Below are positions 1-12,300 of a stretch of 64,000 nt of DNA, in pieces. The position numbers and the translations under genes are program-made. The notes under the pieces were generated by a model. The model did no database searches and had not been told where the DNA came from. It saw nothing but the letters and a program-made list of their open reading frames with translations. The stretch is from Micractinium sp. NFX-FRZ (lineage: Eukaryota; Chlorophyta; Trebouxiophyceae; Chlorellales; Chlorellaceae). The first letter of the stretch is position 1. Each line of letters starts with the position of its first letter. Location of the stretch: assembly GCA_029339195.1 (NCBI GenBank), contig JAPTJF010000001.1, positions 248,001 to 312,000 of the forward strand. The letters are read 5' to 3'.

Positions 1-37
1 TTCTTCATCCGCCTGATGCAGGAGCAGGACCCCCCAG

Positions 38-1334
38 ACCTGCGACACCGCAACAGAGCGCTACCCCAAGTTTTGGGAGGTGCCCGTGTGGGACATGGCC
101 CTGGGAGATGCCATCTTCACAATGGACTACGGTGGGTGGGTGCGCAGCTGGGGAGGGGGGGTGCCTGCTCGCCTCCCTGCCTGCTCGCGCTCGTCCCCTT
201 GTGTGCTTGCCGAAGTGCCCAGGGGGCCAGCCTGTCCGCACATCCGCCTGGTAGCTGCTGCGGGTTTTGGTTGCACGAACTCCCGCAGCCTCGACGGCCT
301 GAAGCCCGCCTGGTGGCAGGCTCCGCCCTCTCGCTCCATGCGGGCCGCTCTGCCCTCCTCTCCAGGGGCGCTGCGCTCTCCGTATGCAAACTTCATTCAC
401 ATTTCATGCATACTCTTACCAAGCAGGCCCCTCGCCACTCCCAGGCGCCACGCCCGGAACCTGGCCTAAAGCCACCCATGCCAATTTGCCCCCCACTCCC
501 GCCTGCTTGATCACACTTCTCCCTGCCAGAGATCGTGGCGCTCAGCCCCCCTCAAATAAATAATTTGCTCCCTGCAGGCAGCGAGTGCTGCCACTCTTGA
601 TGCAGACATGCGCAACCCCTCATACGGCCTTCCAGCGCAAGCTCTTATTGCTTGCTTGTGACACGCCCCCTGCTCCCCCTGCAGGCAACGAGGGCTACTA
701 TTTTGACGAAGCCATGTCGGAACCTGTGCAGGCAGACACATTCGAGCTGCTCAAATCCAACTTTGACGCCACCTACGCCGGCAACCGCGCCCCCTTCCCC
801 GTCTTTATCCATGTCACCACCATTTGGTACACCGACGGGCAGCGGCGCGCCGACGCAGTGGGCCGCTTCATGGGTGAGAGAGCGTTGGGGAGGCGGGCGG
901 GTGCACGTGTTGGGAGGTCAGGAGGTTGGCTGGCCTCGGTGTGCGGCTTGGGCGGAGCGCCAGTCGGTGCAAGGAGGGCTGCAGAGCAGGGTGTGGGCAC
1001 CTGCAGCCCCTGAGCTAGCTCCCTGCTTGCACCCTCCGCTTTGGCCAGCCGCCCCACCACGCTTTCATCCCCTCGCAACCACTGCCTGCCCCCCCCACTC
1101 CCACCGCACCCGCACAACACTCACCACACCACCACACACCGCCCAACCCCTACCCTGCGCTCCGCAGAGTACGCCCTCTCCCAGCCCAACGTGTATGCTG
1201 TCACCATGCGGCAGATGCTGGCCTGGCTCAAGAACCCCGTGCCCGCCTCCCAGCTCACCCCAGAGTGGCTGGGCTGCGGCAACCCGGGGGGCGCGCCCGG
1301 CGCTGGCGCAGTCAAGGCAGCTGAGGGGCCGTAG
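38..1334 (+). CDS. Chitin/polysaccharide deacetylase-like protein, C-terminal part (5' end outside window)
   Basis: Only the last three exons are in the window: 38-131, 685-873 and 1168-1334, stop TAG. The reading phases join (phase 1 at both introns). The translated part runs from a TCDTATERYPKFWEVPVWD-like stretch through HVTTIWYTDGQRRADAV to MRQMLAWLKNPVPASQLTPE. It aligns by eye to the C-terminal half of the complete paralogue at 4923-8515 (compare VYDLWEIPLWSVMD and LLAWMENPVPASRAD), which carries the carbohydrate-esterase-4 (NodB-type) motifs. The catalytic motifs of this copy lie upstream of the window. Unlike the paralogue it ends in a short Gly/Ala tail and lacks the Cys-rich C-terminus. 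Such enzymes remove acetyl groups from chitin-like polymers in the secretory pathway or wall. Family assignment rests on the paralogue; substrate is not determined. Confidence 0.75.
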
Positions 1335-2418
1335 TGAGCTCCCCACAGCACAAGTGGCACACACATCAGTTTTTCATCGCTGGGCCCCCGGCACTCCAAC
1401 ACACCATGCCTTCATCGAGTCCGTCCGCCGAATTCAATGATTCATTGATTGATTGCTTCCTGATCAGCCTGCACGGGCGCTTCTGCCCTCTTCAAACGTG
1501 CCATTCGGCACCCACCCTCCTCATCATCAAGGCACCCTCTGCACCACCCTTGGCCTGTCGCTTTGGCTGAGTTGAAGAAGCCTCAGGAGGCTTGCCTGCC
1601 CTGACCCCCCCGACACACGTCACCCCCACTCATCCGGCCACCTGGTAACGTTGCTTGAACATCTGGTGCCACATGGGTGGGCACATAGCATGGGCACATG
1701 GGCACATGGGCTGGCAATGCGGGCACTGGGGGAACAGTGACGGCTTGAGGTACGGGTGGGGCAGCATCAAAGCTCGTTCGTGGTCAGGACGCGCTGAGCA
1801 GCGGAGAGAAAGGGTGGCGCGGGGGCAGTGCCACTTTACGTCACCAGTGGTGACGTAAATGCAACGACAAGCGCCCACTGCCTGCCACACTTGGAAGCAG
1901 CTTCCATACGCACTCGGGTGTGCACAAGACAGCATGGGCAACCTATAGCAAAAGAACATGGGCTGCAGGATGGGCAGGCGCAGCTTGCTGGCCTGACCTG
2001 AGCCCTGACCATGCGGCAGAGCCACTGATCCTGAGCGGCGGCAGCAGGCGCAGCACGGTGCCCTTCTCTGATGCGTGAAACGCCACGCGGGGCTTCCACG
2101 ATCTCACCGCCATGCATGTGCACACCGTCGTGGCCTGCCTGCTCCGCGATGACGGCGGTGAAGCTCTTGAGCAGCTTGTGTACGCGGCGCAGTCCTCGAA
2201 GCACGATGCCTTGCCGAGCCTTCAGTTTGATGAGGGCCGGAGAAAGCTGCACAGCCTCCCAGAGAGCCGCTCCGCTGCCGCCCTGCTGAGGTGGGCAGGG
2301 CCGGTGGCGGCGCATGCGGACAGCGGCGGCAGGCGGCCTGTTGCACACTCCTTCGCCCCCTCGCTTTGTATTTATCAATCCTCAAGGCCTTCTGCTGCTG
2401 CTCCACAGCGGCTGAGCC
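1335..2418. other. Intergenic region / unresolved 5' part of next gene
   Basis: 3' flank of the deacetylase-like gene followed by the upstream region of the ankyrin-like gene. Between about 1836 and 2378 both strands are open (minus 1836-2378, plus 2112-2582) with similar third-position GC. I could not decide whether either is an exon. The plus-strand frame from 2112 could be an upstream exon of the next gene. A perfect palindrome sits at 1835-1859 (separate entry). Confidence 0.4.
1835..1859. promoter_or_regulatory. Perfect 25-bp palindrome with two TGACGT half-sites
   Basis: TTTACGTCACCA, one central G, then TGGTGACGTAAA: 12-bp arms with no mismatch. Each arm contains TGACGTAA/TTACGTCA, the core bound by bZIP (CREB/TGA-type) factors in plants and animals. 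It lies about 580 bp 5' of the first in-frame Met of the ankyrin-like gene. Symmetry is seen directly; a regulatory role is inferred. Confidence 0.4.
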
Positions 2419-4540
2419 ATGCCGCTCGGGTCTCCGCTACTCCCTGCCCCCCCCGCCCTTGCCTGCCCCTCCTGCAGCTGGCTGCGCCTGCCGGGGCCCT
2501 TGGTGGCAGCCCTGTCACAACACCTGGCCGTCCGGCATTGCCACCTTCCTTCGCCAACAAGCCAGGTGCCCTGGCCGTTTAAGGCGGTCAACCATGCCGC
2601 ACGGAAGCGCAACGTGGCGGCCCTGCTGCTAGCGCACCTGCGGCAGCACCCAGAGGCGGTGCACCCAACAGGCTACGGTGCCAGCCTGGACAGCCTGCTC
2701 CGTTCGGCAGCGCAGGTGGATGCAGTCGAGGAGCTGGCATTCCTGGCGGCAGCGGGAGCAGGGTGCATCTCGCGTGCCACCGCGCTACAGGTGCTGCTGG
2801 CAGCGGCCGCCGCCGGCAGCCAACAGGCGCTCGGTTTGGCGCTGCGGTGGGCAGACACGGGCGTCGGCGCCGCCGCATTACGCGGCAGCAGCAGCCCGCA
2901 GCAGCTGGCCCTGATGCAGCTGCTGGGTCCAGAGGTGCAGCCGGCAGCAGAGCGGCTGCTGGAGGCTGCAGCGGTTCATGAGCAGGGCACCGGTGTGCGG
3001 CTGCTGCTGCAGGCGGGCCACCGGGCCACCCACCGCACGCTGGCGGCGGCGGTGCGGGCAGCCAGCCCTGCAGTTGTCAGAGAGCTGCTGGCAGACGGGC
3101 CGGTCCCGGTGCCCACCGAGCTGGCGCTGCCCCCAGGGCAATCACTAGTGCTGGGGCACAACCACTACCCTGAGTACACCTGCCCAATCCTGACAGCACT
3201 GCAGACGCGGGCACGCCGGGTGAGTCTGCCCGCAGTGTCGGCCGACCTTCGCGGCCTGCCCGCCGGCCAGCCTGCCAGCCTGCCCGCCAGACCCGCCTGC
3301 CTTCTCTCCTCACCAGCTGCCTCACCTGCCTTCTCGCCCACCTGCCTTCTCGCCCACCTGCCTGCCTGCCTGCCTGCCTGCCCAACTGCCACCGCCAATC
3401 GCCCGTCTCCAGCCCCCTCAACCACCCCCCCCCGGCTCCCACCCTTGCCGCAGAGGGACCGGCCGATTGCAGGCCGTCTGATGCTGGTAGTTGAGCACCT
3501 GGTGGCGGCAGGCTACCGCCCCGCCGTCTACTCGCACGTGCTGGTCCGGCGGGAGCAGGCGGGGCAGCCAGACTTGGTGCAGCGGGTGGAGCGGTTTGAG
3601 CCGGCCGCAGAGGATGCCAGCCTGGACCTCCAGGGGTGCAACAGGCAAGCAATCTTGGTTCAGTGCTGTGCTATAGTGCTGTGCTGTAGTGCTGTGCTGC
3701 ATGCGGAGGCTGTACTGGCCGTGTGTATCCCGGCTCAAGCTGCCGGGACCAGCCTGGATGGGCGGGGCAGGCCAGACGAGGTGCAATTTGTTGGCGAGGT
3801 AGGGAGGGAGCATGGAGTGCCCTGTGCTCCTGCACTAGTGCACCAGGCCCACCCTGCGTAGTTGCCATGCTGCGGCGCCTGCTCAAGGCGTGCCAGGCAG
3901 GCGGGCATGCACTGCAGGACAGCCAACTGTGCAGGGTGTGCCTTTGACTCTGGCCACTTGTGCCCACCATCTCCCCGCCAGCCCCCTCCCGCGCCTGCGC
4001 CGTGCGCATTACCCTGCATGCCCTGCCTGTGCGTACTGTTGCACCCCCCCGCCGGGCGGCTGGGCTTCTCGACCCGAGTCACCTGGCTTGCTGTGCTGCT
4101 GTGCTGTGTCGTGCAGTGCTGGCATTGCCCCCACTCGCTCACTCACTTCCTTGCCCTTCTTGCCATGCCTGCCCCCTCTTGCGGCACACAGGTGGCTGTG
4201 GCAGGCAGTGCAGCGACCGGCATGGACCCCCGACACCCACCACCGCTTCCTGCCCGCCTTCAAAAAGGCCGTGCGCACAGTGCTTCTAGTGCAACGCAGC
4301 GGCAGCAGCAGCCGCAGCTGCGGCGGGGCCGATCTTGCTGCGGGGCTGCAGCCAGACGCAGCCCCAGCTGCCAAGCAGCTGCGCAGTGGCAGTGAGCAGC
4401 AGGAGCGGCGGGGCCAGCCAGCTGGCGGGGCGCCCCTCATGCTGGCACCGTTGCCATCAGACGTGTTGCACCGCATATTCAACCTAACGGCCTACCCTCT
4501 GTCCTGCTGGACGCCTGCCGGCAGGCCTGCTGGGGCGTAA
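2419..4540 (+). CDS. Ankyrin-like helical-repeat protein with F-box-like C-terminus (start uncertain)
   Basis: Three exons are well supported by phase: up to 3219, 3454-3644 and 4192-4540 (TAA). The first in-frame Met is at 2419, but an acceptor at 2565 or a further upstream exon is possible; from 2419 the product is 446 aa. The first exon encodes Ala/Leu-rich alpha-hairpins of ankyrin type (NHAARKRNVAALLLAHL, ERLLEAAAVHEQGTGVRLLL, LAAAVRAASPAVVRELLADG). The C-terminus has FLPAFKKAVRTVLLV and LPSDVLHRIFNLTAYPLSCW, an F-box/SOCS-box-like ending often seen after algal ankyrin repeats. The second intron needs a GC donor at 3645 (CAG|GCAAGC), the only site that keeps phase. A ubiquitin-ligase adaptor role is an inference from the C-terminus. 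Confidence 0.55.
3357..3380 (+). repeat. (CCTG)n microsatellite in intron
   Basis: About six CCTG units inside the pyrimidine-rich intron 3220-3453 of the ankyrin-like gene. Confidence 0.8.
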
Positions 4541-4922
4541 TGCCCCCTTGGCGGCCCGCCTCTTTCACCAGACGCGGTCATAAGCCTCCAGCATCCTTCA
4601 CTTGCTAGTGCCGCCTTTGATCGTAGATATCAATGTAGTTGGCATGCATCAAGCTGAAATATCAGGGTAAAGTCCAAACAGGGAGGGCTTGTACAGGGGT
4701 CCTATGCTGGATCCAAAGACTTTCCTCCCCGCCAATGCCAGCTCAGCCTGTCTGCGCGCAAACTGCGCAGACGCCACCAGACTGGAACCATTCTCGCGCC
4801 GCTTCATCTTACTGCGTAGACTACACCTCACGTCTGCCCGTTTCAGTCGCCGCGCGGTAGCCGACCACTGCGGTTGGCGCCCATCTTGCCGATCGGAGGT
4901 GCTGACGACCATCGGCCTCGCA

Positions 4923-7900
4923 ATGCAGCTTCGCGCAGCCCTGCTGGTAGTGCTGCTAGCGGCTTTGCAGGCGGCAGGTGCGCACGCCGCCGGGTCCCGC
5001 ATGACATGTTGGCTGGCGGCGGTTGACAGGCGGGTGTGACACAAGCGGCCTCCAGTGGCCCAGCCTCCCTTCAGAGCTCGGAATGCGCGCTCTGTGAGCA
5101 GAGCCGCCGGATGGAGCGCGGTTAGAGCGGTGGGTAGCAGCCGCTGCGGTGCGCCGGCTTCCTCCTACGCCGCACTCGCCATGCCACCTGTCGACACCTG
5201 CCGCACGCATCGGCCTCACACCATCCACCACCCTCTGCCCGCTTGCAGCCTTCCCATGCACCCCCAGCAACCTGGCAGCCTGCCCCAAGCCCCCTGGCTC
5301 GCTTGCCAGCACTGACCAGATCCCACAGTTCATCACCAGTAAGCACTGCTGCCGGGGTGGTTGGTAGCGCTGGGGCCGGTACTGCTGCAAGTGCGGCGGC
5401 GGCGGCGGTTGCTGCATTGGGTTTGTGTTGCCCAAGCTGCTGCTGCTGCCACTTCGGGGTGCATCTGGCTGCCATGTTGTTGCTTCTCTGCTATAAAAAA
5501 AACAAGTTCCCCCAGACTGAGCAACCCTGTCGCCCATCCCACTTCTCGCTGCCACAAACTGCTGTATGCGCCCATCGCAGCACCCTCCCTTTGCAGCTGC
5601 TGCCATCCTGCTCACGGCCTGGTCCTCTACCGCCTTCACTTATCACAATTCCATGCACCCCACCACCTCGCCGTTGTGCAGTTACGTGGGACGATGCCAT
5701 TACCAGCCCTGCCTACAATCTCATCCAGGCAATCGTGGGCGGGTTGAAGCAGCGCAACGGGTGCCCCGTCCCCTCCACTTTCTTCGTCACCGCAACCAGT
5801 GAGGGGGGCAGGGCCACGCGGGGGGGAACAGTCGCTGGGTGTGTGCTGCTGCTGCCTGCCGTGCGGTGCTCCTTGCTTGATTGACGTACACATGGACATG
5901 CATGGGCCCAATCCAGCTCATCTGTCAAGGGCTTGCGTCACCGCCATGGCCCCCCTCTGCAGACACCATTGCGGCAGCGGTGCAAGCTCTGTATTTGGGA
6001 TCAAACGAGGTACAGTGCACCGCGCCCCGGCGTGCTTGCAGCTGTAGGGCACGCTGCCAGTACGACCTGCCCTGATGATCGCAGCCATTTGAGCTCAGTT
6101 ATGACATGCACAACCCTTATGCAAGCTCAGCCCCTGTGGAATTCACGCATCTTGCAGCTCACCCCCAGTGCCTTCCTGTGCCTCCCTCCCTCCATGCCCC
6201 TCACAGATCGCCACCCACACCCTCACTCACGTCAGCTACCCCTCTGCCGAAGAGATTGTGGGTGCGCGCGACTGGCTGGTCAACAACACAGGCATCCCCG
6301 TTGAGAAGATCAACGGGTTCAGGTGGGGAGGGCTCCCGTCCTCTGCTGCCTGCAAGTGCCCTGCCACGTGCCACCCCGCTCCTGTAGACACGATTCTACA
6401 CCCAGCACAGCACAGCAGTTCCCTCACCCAGCCCCCTGCTCCCTGCCCCGCCGTGCCATGCCTGCAGGGCTCCCTTCCTGCTGCACAACGCCGACATGCG
6501 GGCAGCGCTGGCGGAGGCCGGCTTCAAGTACGACTCCAGCATGCCCGACATCGTGCCCTCCCAGGTTTCGCCCGAAGTGGGCCAGCGCACCTGGCCCTAC
6601 AAAATGGACGGAGGCATCCCACAAAACTGCTCCACTGGTGCGTGAATATTGGCTGGCCTGCGTGAGCGTACGTGCTAAGTGTGCCTGCCTCCCTCTCTGT
6701 CTGGTTGCATCTGCTTGTGGTGCACGACCTGCGTGCTCCAGCCCACGTCTGCCTGCCTGGCTGCATGCATGCCCTTGCTTGCTTCTCTCTCTGCTTGCAG
6801 GCAGCTGCAGCCCCAGCGGGGTCGCACGACCTTCAGATGTCCTCCAACTTACGTCTGCCTCCTTTCCTCTTCGGCTGTGCCTTCCTGCAGGCAGCTGCAG
6901 CCCCAGTGAGGTGTACGACCTGTGCTCTCCAGCCCGTGTCTGCTTCCCTGCCTGGCTGACCTTGCTTGCATCTCTCTGCTTGCAGGCAGCTGCAGCCCCA
7001 GCGAGGTGTACGACCTGTGGGAGATCCCGCTGTGGTCGGTGATGGACACAGCGCTGAGGCCCATTGCCAGCATGGACCCGCCTGGCAACGCGTACGACAA
7101 CTACAAGCGGGAGGTGAGGGGGCAGGGGCACGAAATACGTGTGACAAGTACAAGCGCGAGGTGGTTGTTGGGGGGTGGCTGGGAAGCAGGCAGGCAATTC
7201 GGCATGGCATGACAAGGACAAGCCTGCTGTTTCCAGGGGATGAGGAAACAGCAGGAATGTGGGCGTGAGGTAGGGTTGCATTGCAAGTTGCAGGGCACAG
7301 CAACACATGGCCTCACTGCAACTTAATGCTTCAACCCCTACAAGTTACTGACGGTGGCTCCTCATCTCCCCGCCTCCCCGCCTGCAGCTGGAGTGGCGCC
7401 TGGCCGGCAACCGTGCCCCCCTGGGCCTCTTCTTCCACGCAGGTGTGACCTGAGAGCGGGGACCACGCGGGCTGCCAAGCTCACCGACGGAACGGCAGCT
7501 GCTTAGTGGATGGCAGCAGCAGCTGCCTTTGTGCCCCCACAGTGCATGACCTCCCGGCCTCAACGCCTCATGTGCATACGGCTCCCCCGCCCGCTCACCT
7601 CGCCCCCCATGCCTGCCTGATCTCCGCCTGACCCTGCCGGCCCTGCCCTCTCCCTGCTCCCCGCAGGCCTCCAATCCGACGCCACCCGGGTGAAGGAACT
7701 GCGCCAGTTCATCGAGTATGCTGCCGCCCTGCCCGACGTGGTGAGTCCCCGCCCACCGTGTGTGTGTGTGCATGTGCGCGTGGTGTCACAGCAAGCCCAC
7801 CCACCCATGTCGGCTGCCCCATCACAAGCCCCCACTCCATGCACTTGCCCTCACATCGCCCGTCCACATCCCAGCGGCCGCTGTAATCGCAGTGTTGCGT

Positions 7901-8515
7901 GACCGATCCTCAGCATCGCACCATGCCCCTGCCCACCGACACCGCCATCCATGCCTGTCCCTTCCCTGGAACTGCAGTGGTTTGTGACCAACCAGCAGCT
8001 GCTGGCCTGGATGGAGAACCCGGTGCCCGCCAGCCGGGCAGACACGTTCATGAAGTGCGACCGCCCCACCGACATCGACCCGGAAGTGGGCAACGTGTGC
8101 GAGACATTCATTGGGTAAGTTGGGGAGAACACACGCAGAGGCACGCCCAGGAAAGGGCAGCTCTCGTGTGATAGGTGGTGGGGCGGGCAGGGAGGGACAG
8201 GCGGGAGGGCGGTGGATGTGACCATGCGCACAGAAGCGGGCATCCCATGCTGGCAGGGGGTGCAGGTGAGCAGGGAGGTAGAAGAGCAGCTGGCCAACAC
8301 AGGCACGGGAGTCGATGCATAAGATCTGTACCCCCTCCTTGCCTCCCAAACCTCACCTCCATCGCCTCCTCCCTCCCCGCCTGCCTGCCTGCAGCGACTG
8401 CAAGTTTGGCAGCTACGACCAGGAGCTGTGCCGGTGCAAGTGCATGGGCGAGGGGGTACCCGGAGGGTACTGCCCTGACTCCACCACCGGAGAGTGCACC
8501 GCCACGTGCTCGTGA
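4923..8515 (+). CDS. Secreted chitin deacetylase-like protein (CE4/NodB) with Cys-rich tail
   Basis: Eleven exons: 4923-4977, 5249-5338, 5682-5798, 5963-6009, 6207-6322, 6468-6637, 6986-7113, 7388-7442, 7667-7740, 7978-8114, 8395-8515. All phases close, giving 369 aa. A signal peptide (MQLRAALLVVLLAALQAAG) precedes CTPSNLAACPKPPGSL. CE4 motifs are visible: ITWDD (motif 1 Asp pair), HTLTH (metal-binding HxxxH, motif 2) and GFRAPFLLHN (motif 3). The last two exons encode GDCKFGSYDQELCRCKCMGE plus further Cys, an EGF/chitin-binding-like disulphide module. Expected role: deacetylation of chitin-like or other N-acetylated wall polysaccharide outside the cell. It is a tandem paralogue of the gene ending at 1334. 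Substrate is not shown by sequence. Confidence 0.85.
6713..6930 (+). repeat. Tandem copies of an exon 5' junction inside intron
   Basis: The true exon start at 6986 (TTGCAG|GCAGCTGCAGCCCC...GTGTACGACCTG) is preceded in the same intron by copies beginning at 6801 and 6891, spaced 90 and 95 bp. Each has its own AG acceptor and part of the exon. A further degenerate copy lies near 6717. Flanking pyrimidine-rich intron sequence is duplicated too. Confidence 0.85.
7142..7165 (+). repeat. Copy of an exon 3' junction in the downstream intron
   Basis: The exon end at 7095-7118 (GACAACTACAAGCGGGAG|GTGAG) is repeated as GACAAGTACAAGCGCGAG followed by GTGG, about 46 bp downstream. Confidence 0.7.
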
Positions 8516-9322
8516 GAGAGAGGGCTAGAGAGGCCCGCCCTGCGCTCCCCCAGTGTGCATGGGGGTGGCAGCGGCCCGCCACAGAAGCTGAGAAAGCTTG
8601 TCCACTAGTCGTGTGCTACCTCCAACCGCTTCCTCTCCCGTCGACTCAAGTTCCCGCTTGCCCCGTCAGTTCCCATGCTGCTCCTCTTGCTCACTTTTCA
8701 TCTAATATGCTCATCTGTGATCTCTACTACTCCCATTTCGTGTGTGTGCGCCCCTCTGATTGACCATGGTAACATGGTCCTAGTGAAACCTTTGTGTGAC
8801 ATCTTCGCAGTGCCACAGACGCGGAAGAGCAGGGAGGAGAGCGGGGTGCCCGCTGCCTGTATGCAAGTTCCCCCGTGTATGCTGTCTGGCGGCTGCATCA
8901 GTGCCACAACTGGTGCAGGGTTTCGAGGTTTTCAGGTTAGGTAGGGTCAATGAAACATATATGTACGTAAGCAAGTCAAGCTGAAAGAAACGAGGCCAAT
9001 GGGGGAGTTGAAAAACTGAAGGGCAGGATGGCCGGCTGGAAAGGGGCAGCAGGGACAGGGGACGAAGCAAGAATAGGAAGGCTAATAGCAGCTGCGGAAC
9101 ATAAGCAAGCAGAGAAAATGGTCACAGCAGGCAGAGCGCCTGCAGCGTGGGGCGACTGAAGCCTTGGTCGCGGCCGTTAGGGGCAGGCAGACTGTGCGCA
9201 CGCACGCACAAGGGAGGGCCCCGGCGGGTGGCAAGTCCAGCGGGCAGGGGGCACAATGGCGCGCACACGCAGCCAGCCAGCCCTGCTTCAGCCCAGCAGC
9301 AAGCGGGGCAGGCCTGCTTCAA
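8516..9322. other. Convergent intergenic region
   Basis: Between the 3' ends of the deacetylase-like gene (+) and the MiaB gene (-). It holds 3' UTRs and no supported coding frame or RNA gene. Confidence 0.6.
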
Positions 9323-12300
9323 TCAGTCCAGCATCTTGCCATACAGGGTGTAGGCATGCACCCGGTCGACGGTCACATCCACCAGCTGACCCTTGAGCTT
9401 GGCCCCATCCCCCGGGAAGTAGAGCAGCTTGTTGTGCCGCGTGCGCCCCCTCGCCTGCGGGACAGGGCAGGGCAGGGAGGGCAGGGGAGGGCGGCGGCAG
9501 AGGGTGAGAGGGGTGCGCGAGTGCGTGTGTGAGGCAGGAAGGTGAGGCGGGCAGCGCAGGAGGAAGGCGGAGCAGGGGTGGGCGGGGCAGGGGAGCGGGG
9601 CGGGCGGGCAAGTAGGATGCCATCCAGGCAGGGAGCGGCAGGCGCCCTGTGTGAGTTTGGTTGTTGCAACTGCCCACACCTGCAACGTGCGGCAGCAGCA
9701 TGCACCCGGCTGCCAGCGTGCCCAGGCAGCAGCAGGACCTGCCGCTGCTATCACCGACCTGCTCAGGATCACGCGGGTTGGGGCCCTCCACCAATACCTG
9801 CATAGCACAGCATGCACAGCACGCACAGCGCAGGTCAGCAGGCGTAGAGCAGCGGCCCATGACCACAATTCAAGGCAAGCAGAGCAGCCCCGAACAAATA
9901 GAAAGCAGGCCGATCCTAGCAGGCCGCACGACGCGTGCTCACTCGCTCGCTTGCCCTGCGCCCTCAAGCAGCTGAGGAGGCAGGCCAGGAGGGGCGGCGG
10001 CCCCCTCCACCATGCACCCAGCACCCAGCACTTTCCATTCACACAAGTAATGCACCCTACAAAGCAGTCCCACCCCTGCCTGGCCCCACCTGCAGGTCCC
10101 GCCCCAGGAAGCGCTGCGCCCCCCTTCCCCATGCAGCCCAGCACCCAGCACTGTTCACCCTATGTAACCTAACACCCAACTCCTGCCACCCCTGCCCGAC
10201 CCCACCTGCAGGTCGCGCCCCAGGAAGCGCTGCGCCCGCTCCTCCATACGCAGCTTAATTCACTCTCACACCAAGGTAATCCCTCACAAAGCCCTCCCAC
10301 CCCTGCCCCCACCTGCAGGTCGCGCCCCAGGAAGCGCTGCGCCCGCTCCTCCGCCACCCTGTTGACCACAGCGTTCAGCCGGTTCAGGCGGTCGGCCTTG
10401 ATCAGGTCCGCCACCTGGTTCTCCCAGACAGCGGCGGGGGTGCCGGGGCGCGGCGAGTAGGCGGCTGCAGGCAGGGGTTGTTGGGGGGTCGGTTGGTGGG
10501 GGGCGCGGGGTGATAAGTGACACGCGCCTGGCAGGATTCTTGTTCCGCGCCCAACCCTGAAACAGCCTTTCACCTCATGCTAGTGCCCACCCGACCAGGC
10601 CTGTCCTCCCCCACAACCGCCCCCAGCTGTCGCCCGGTCAAACCTGCCCAACAGCTGGTCAAACCTGACCAGTTCAAACCCGACCTCCTCCACCAGCGCC
10701 ACTGCCCGCTACGCCCCCATCGCCAGCACCCACACACGCCCGGCAAACCTCCTGTGCCCGACAGCTGGCCAACCCACCCACCCACCCCACCTGTGTTGAC
10801 CCGGTCAAACCCGACCTCCTCCACCAGCGCCACCGTCCGCTCAAACTGCTCCTCCGTCTCCCCGGGGAAGCCCACAATGGCGTCGCCGCTGACGCTGGCG
10901 TCGGGCATGTAGCGCCGGATGGAGTTGATGATTTCGCGGTACCGCTCGTGTGTGTAGCCTGCCCAGGGGGAGGGTCAGGTTCAAAAGGTTGGGGGTGTGT
11001 GGCTTTGGGGCACAAGGTTAACACCCTTGCCCTGAGTCTGGGGCGTGGAGGCACACCCACTACATGTGAGGGCACCGCCTTGGCCGCAGCATGGCGGCGC
11101 CGCCTCACCGCTGCTGCCCTGCCTCGCCCTGCAAAAGCTGCCGCTCAGCTGCACTGGCCGAATCGACCCACCCCCGCCACTGCCCGCCCGCCCACCCACC
11201 CACCGCGCTTCATCTCCCTCAGAATGTCGTTGTCCCCCGACTGGAAGGGGATATGGAAGAACTCGCACAGCTTGTCCAGCTCAGAGCACGCCCTGCAGCG
11301 GTGACATGGGACCATCACACGTGACGTGACGTGGATGACCACAGGGACGTGGAATGATGCACGAGGGTGAGGTTGGTGCCGGGCAGGTGGGGATCAGCAC
11401 GAAGATGCCGGTGCAGGGGATCCGTGGTGTTGAAGTGGAGGTGCAGGGGGTGCCAGGCTGCATGGGGAAGTAAGCACGCAGGCAGTGTGGCACCAACCAA
11501 CCCCAGCCATGCCCTCTCCTGCAAGCCACAACCGCACAACCATGCTCCCTCACTTGATGAGGCGCTCCGTGAAGTAGCGCGGGTGCGAGGTGGCAAAGCG
11601 GATGCGCTCGATGCCTGCAGAGGGTGCATGTGCCAGCAAGGACCCGCAGAAAGGTGAGTGGGCGCAGTCTGGGCCCGAGTGCACCTGACACGCTGCAGCG
11701 CACACGGCACCTGGTGGTGACAGATTGAAGCGCACACGGCAACATCCCAAGACGTCCCCCCGCTTGCAAGCCCGCCCCGCCAGCTCAGCGCCCCTCCTCT
11801 GCCCGCGCTCAGCACGCTGGCCCCGCTGCTGACCTGGCACGTCGTGCACGTGGTGCAGCAGGTCGGTGAAGGTCCAGGCGCGGCGCCCCGAGTTGTCGGG
11901 CGCAAATCCGGGCAGGTCACGGCCATAGGCATCCACGTTCTGCCCCAGCAGCGTCACCTGCAGGTGGCGGGCAAGGACAGCAGGAGTCTGGGCGAGAAAA
12001 GGATGGGAGGGACGCAAGCCGAAAAGGTTGCGGCCGAAAAGGTTGTGGCCATAGGCATCCGCGGGTTCTCGCCCCAGCAGCGTCACCTGCGGGTGGCGAG
12101 AGAGGACTTGCGCGCGGGGAGCAGGCAGATAGTAAGGGGAGGCGGAAGCCGGCAAGAGGGGGCACCACCTCAATCCTTCCAAACCCGGCACCATGGCCAC
12201 CAACTTGTGCCCACCCACGTGCCCCAACAACAGCAACATCCCAGCCCGGCAGCTGGCAGGTCCACAAGGCTGTGAGGGAAGCGGCGACCCACCTCCTTGT

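Noticed and set aside
1836..2378. 180-aa minus-strand frame
   Set aside because: No recognisable domain, no clear splice partners, and the opposite strand is equally open. Kept as undecided in the intergenic entry.
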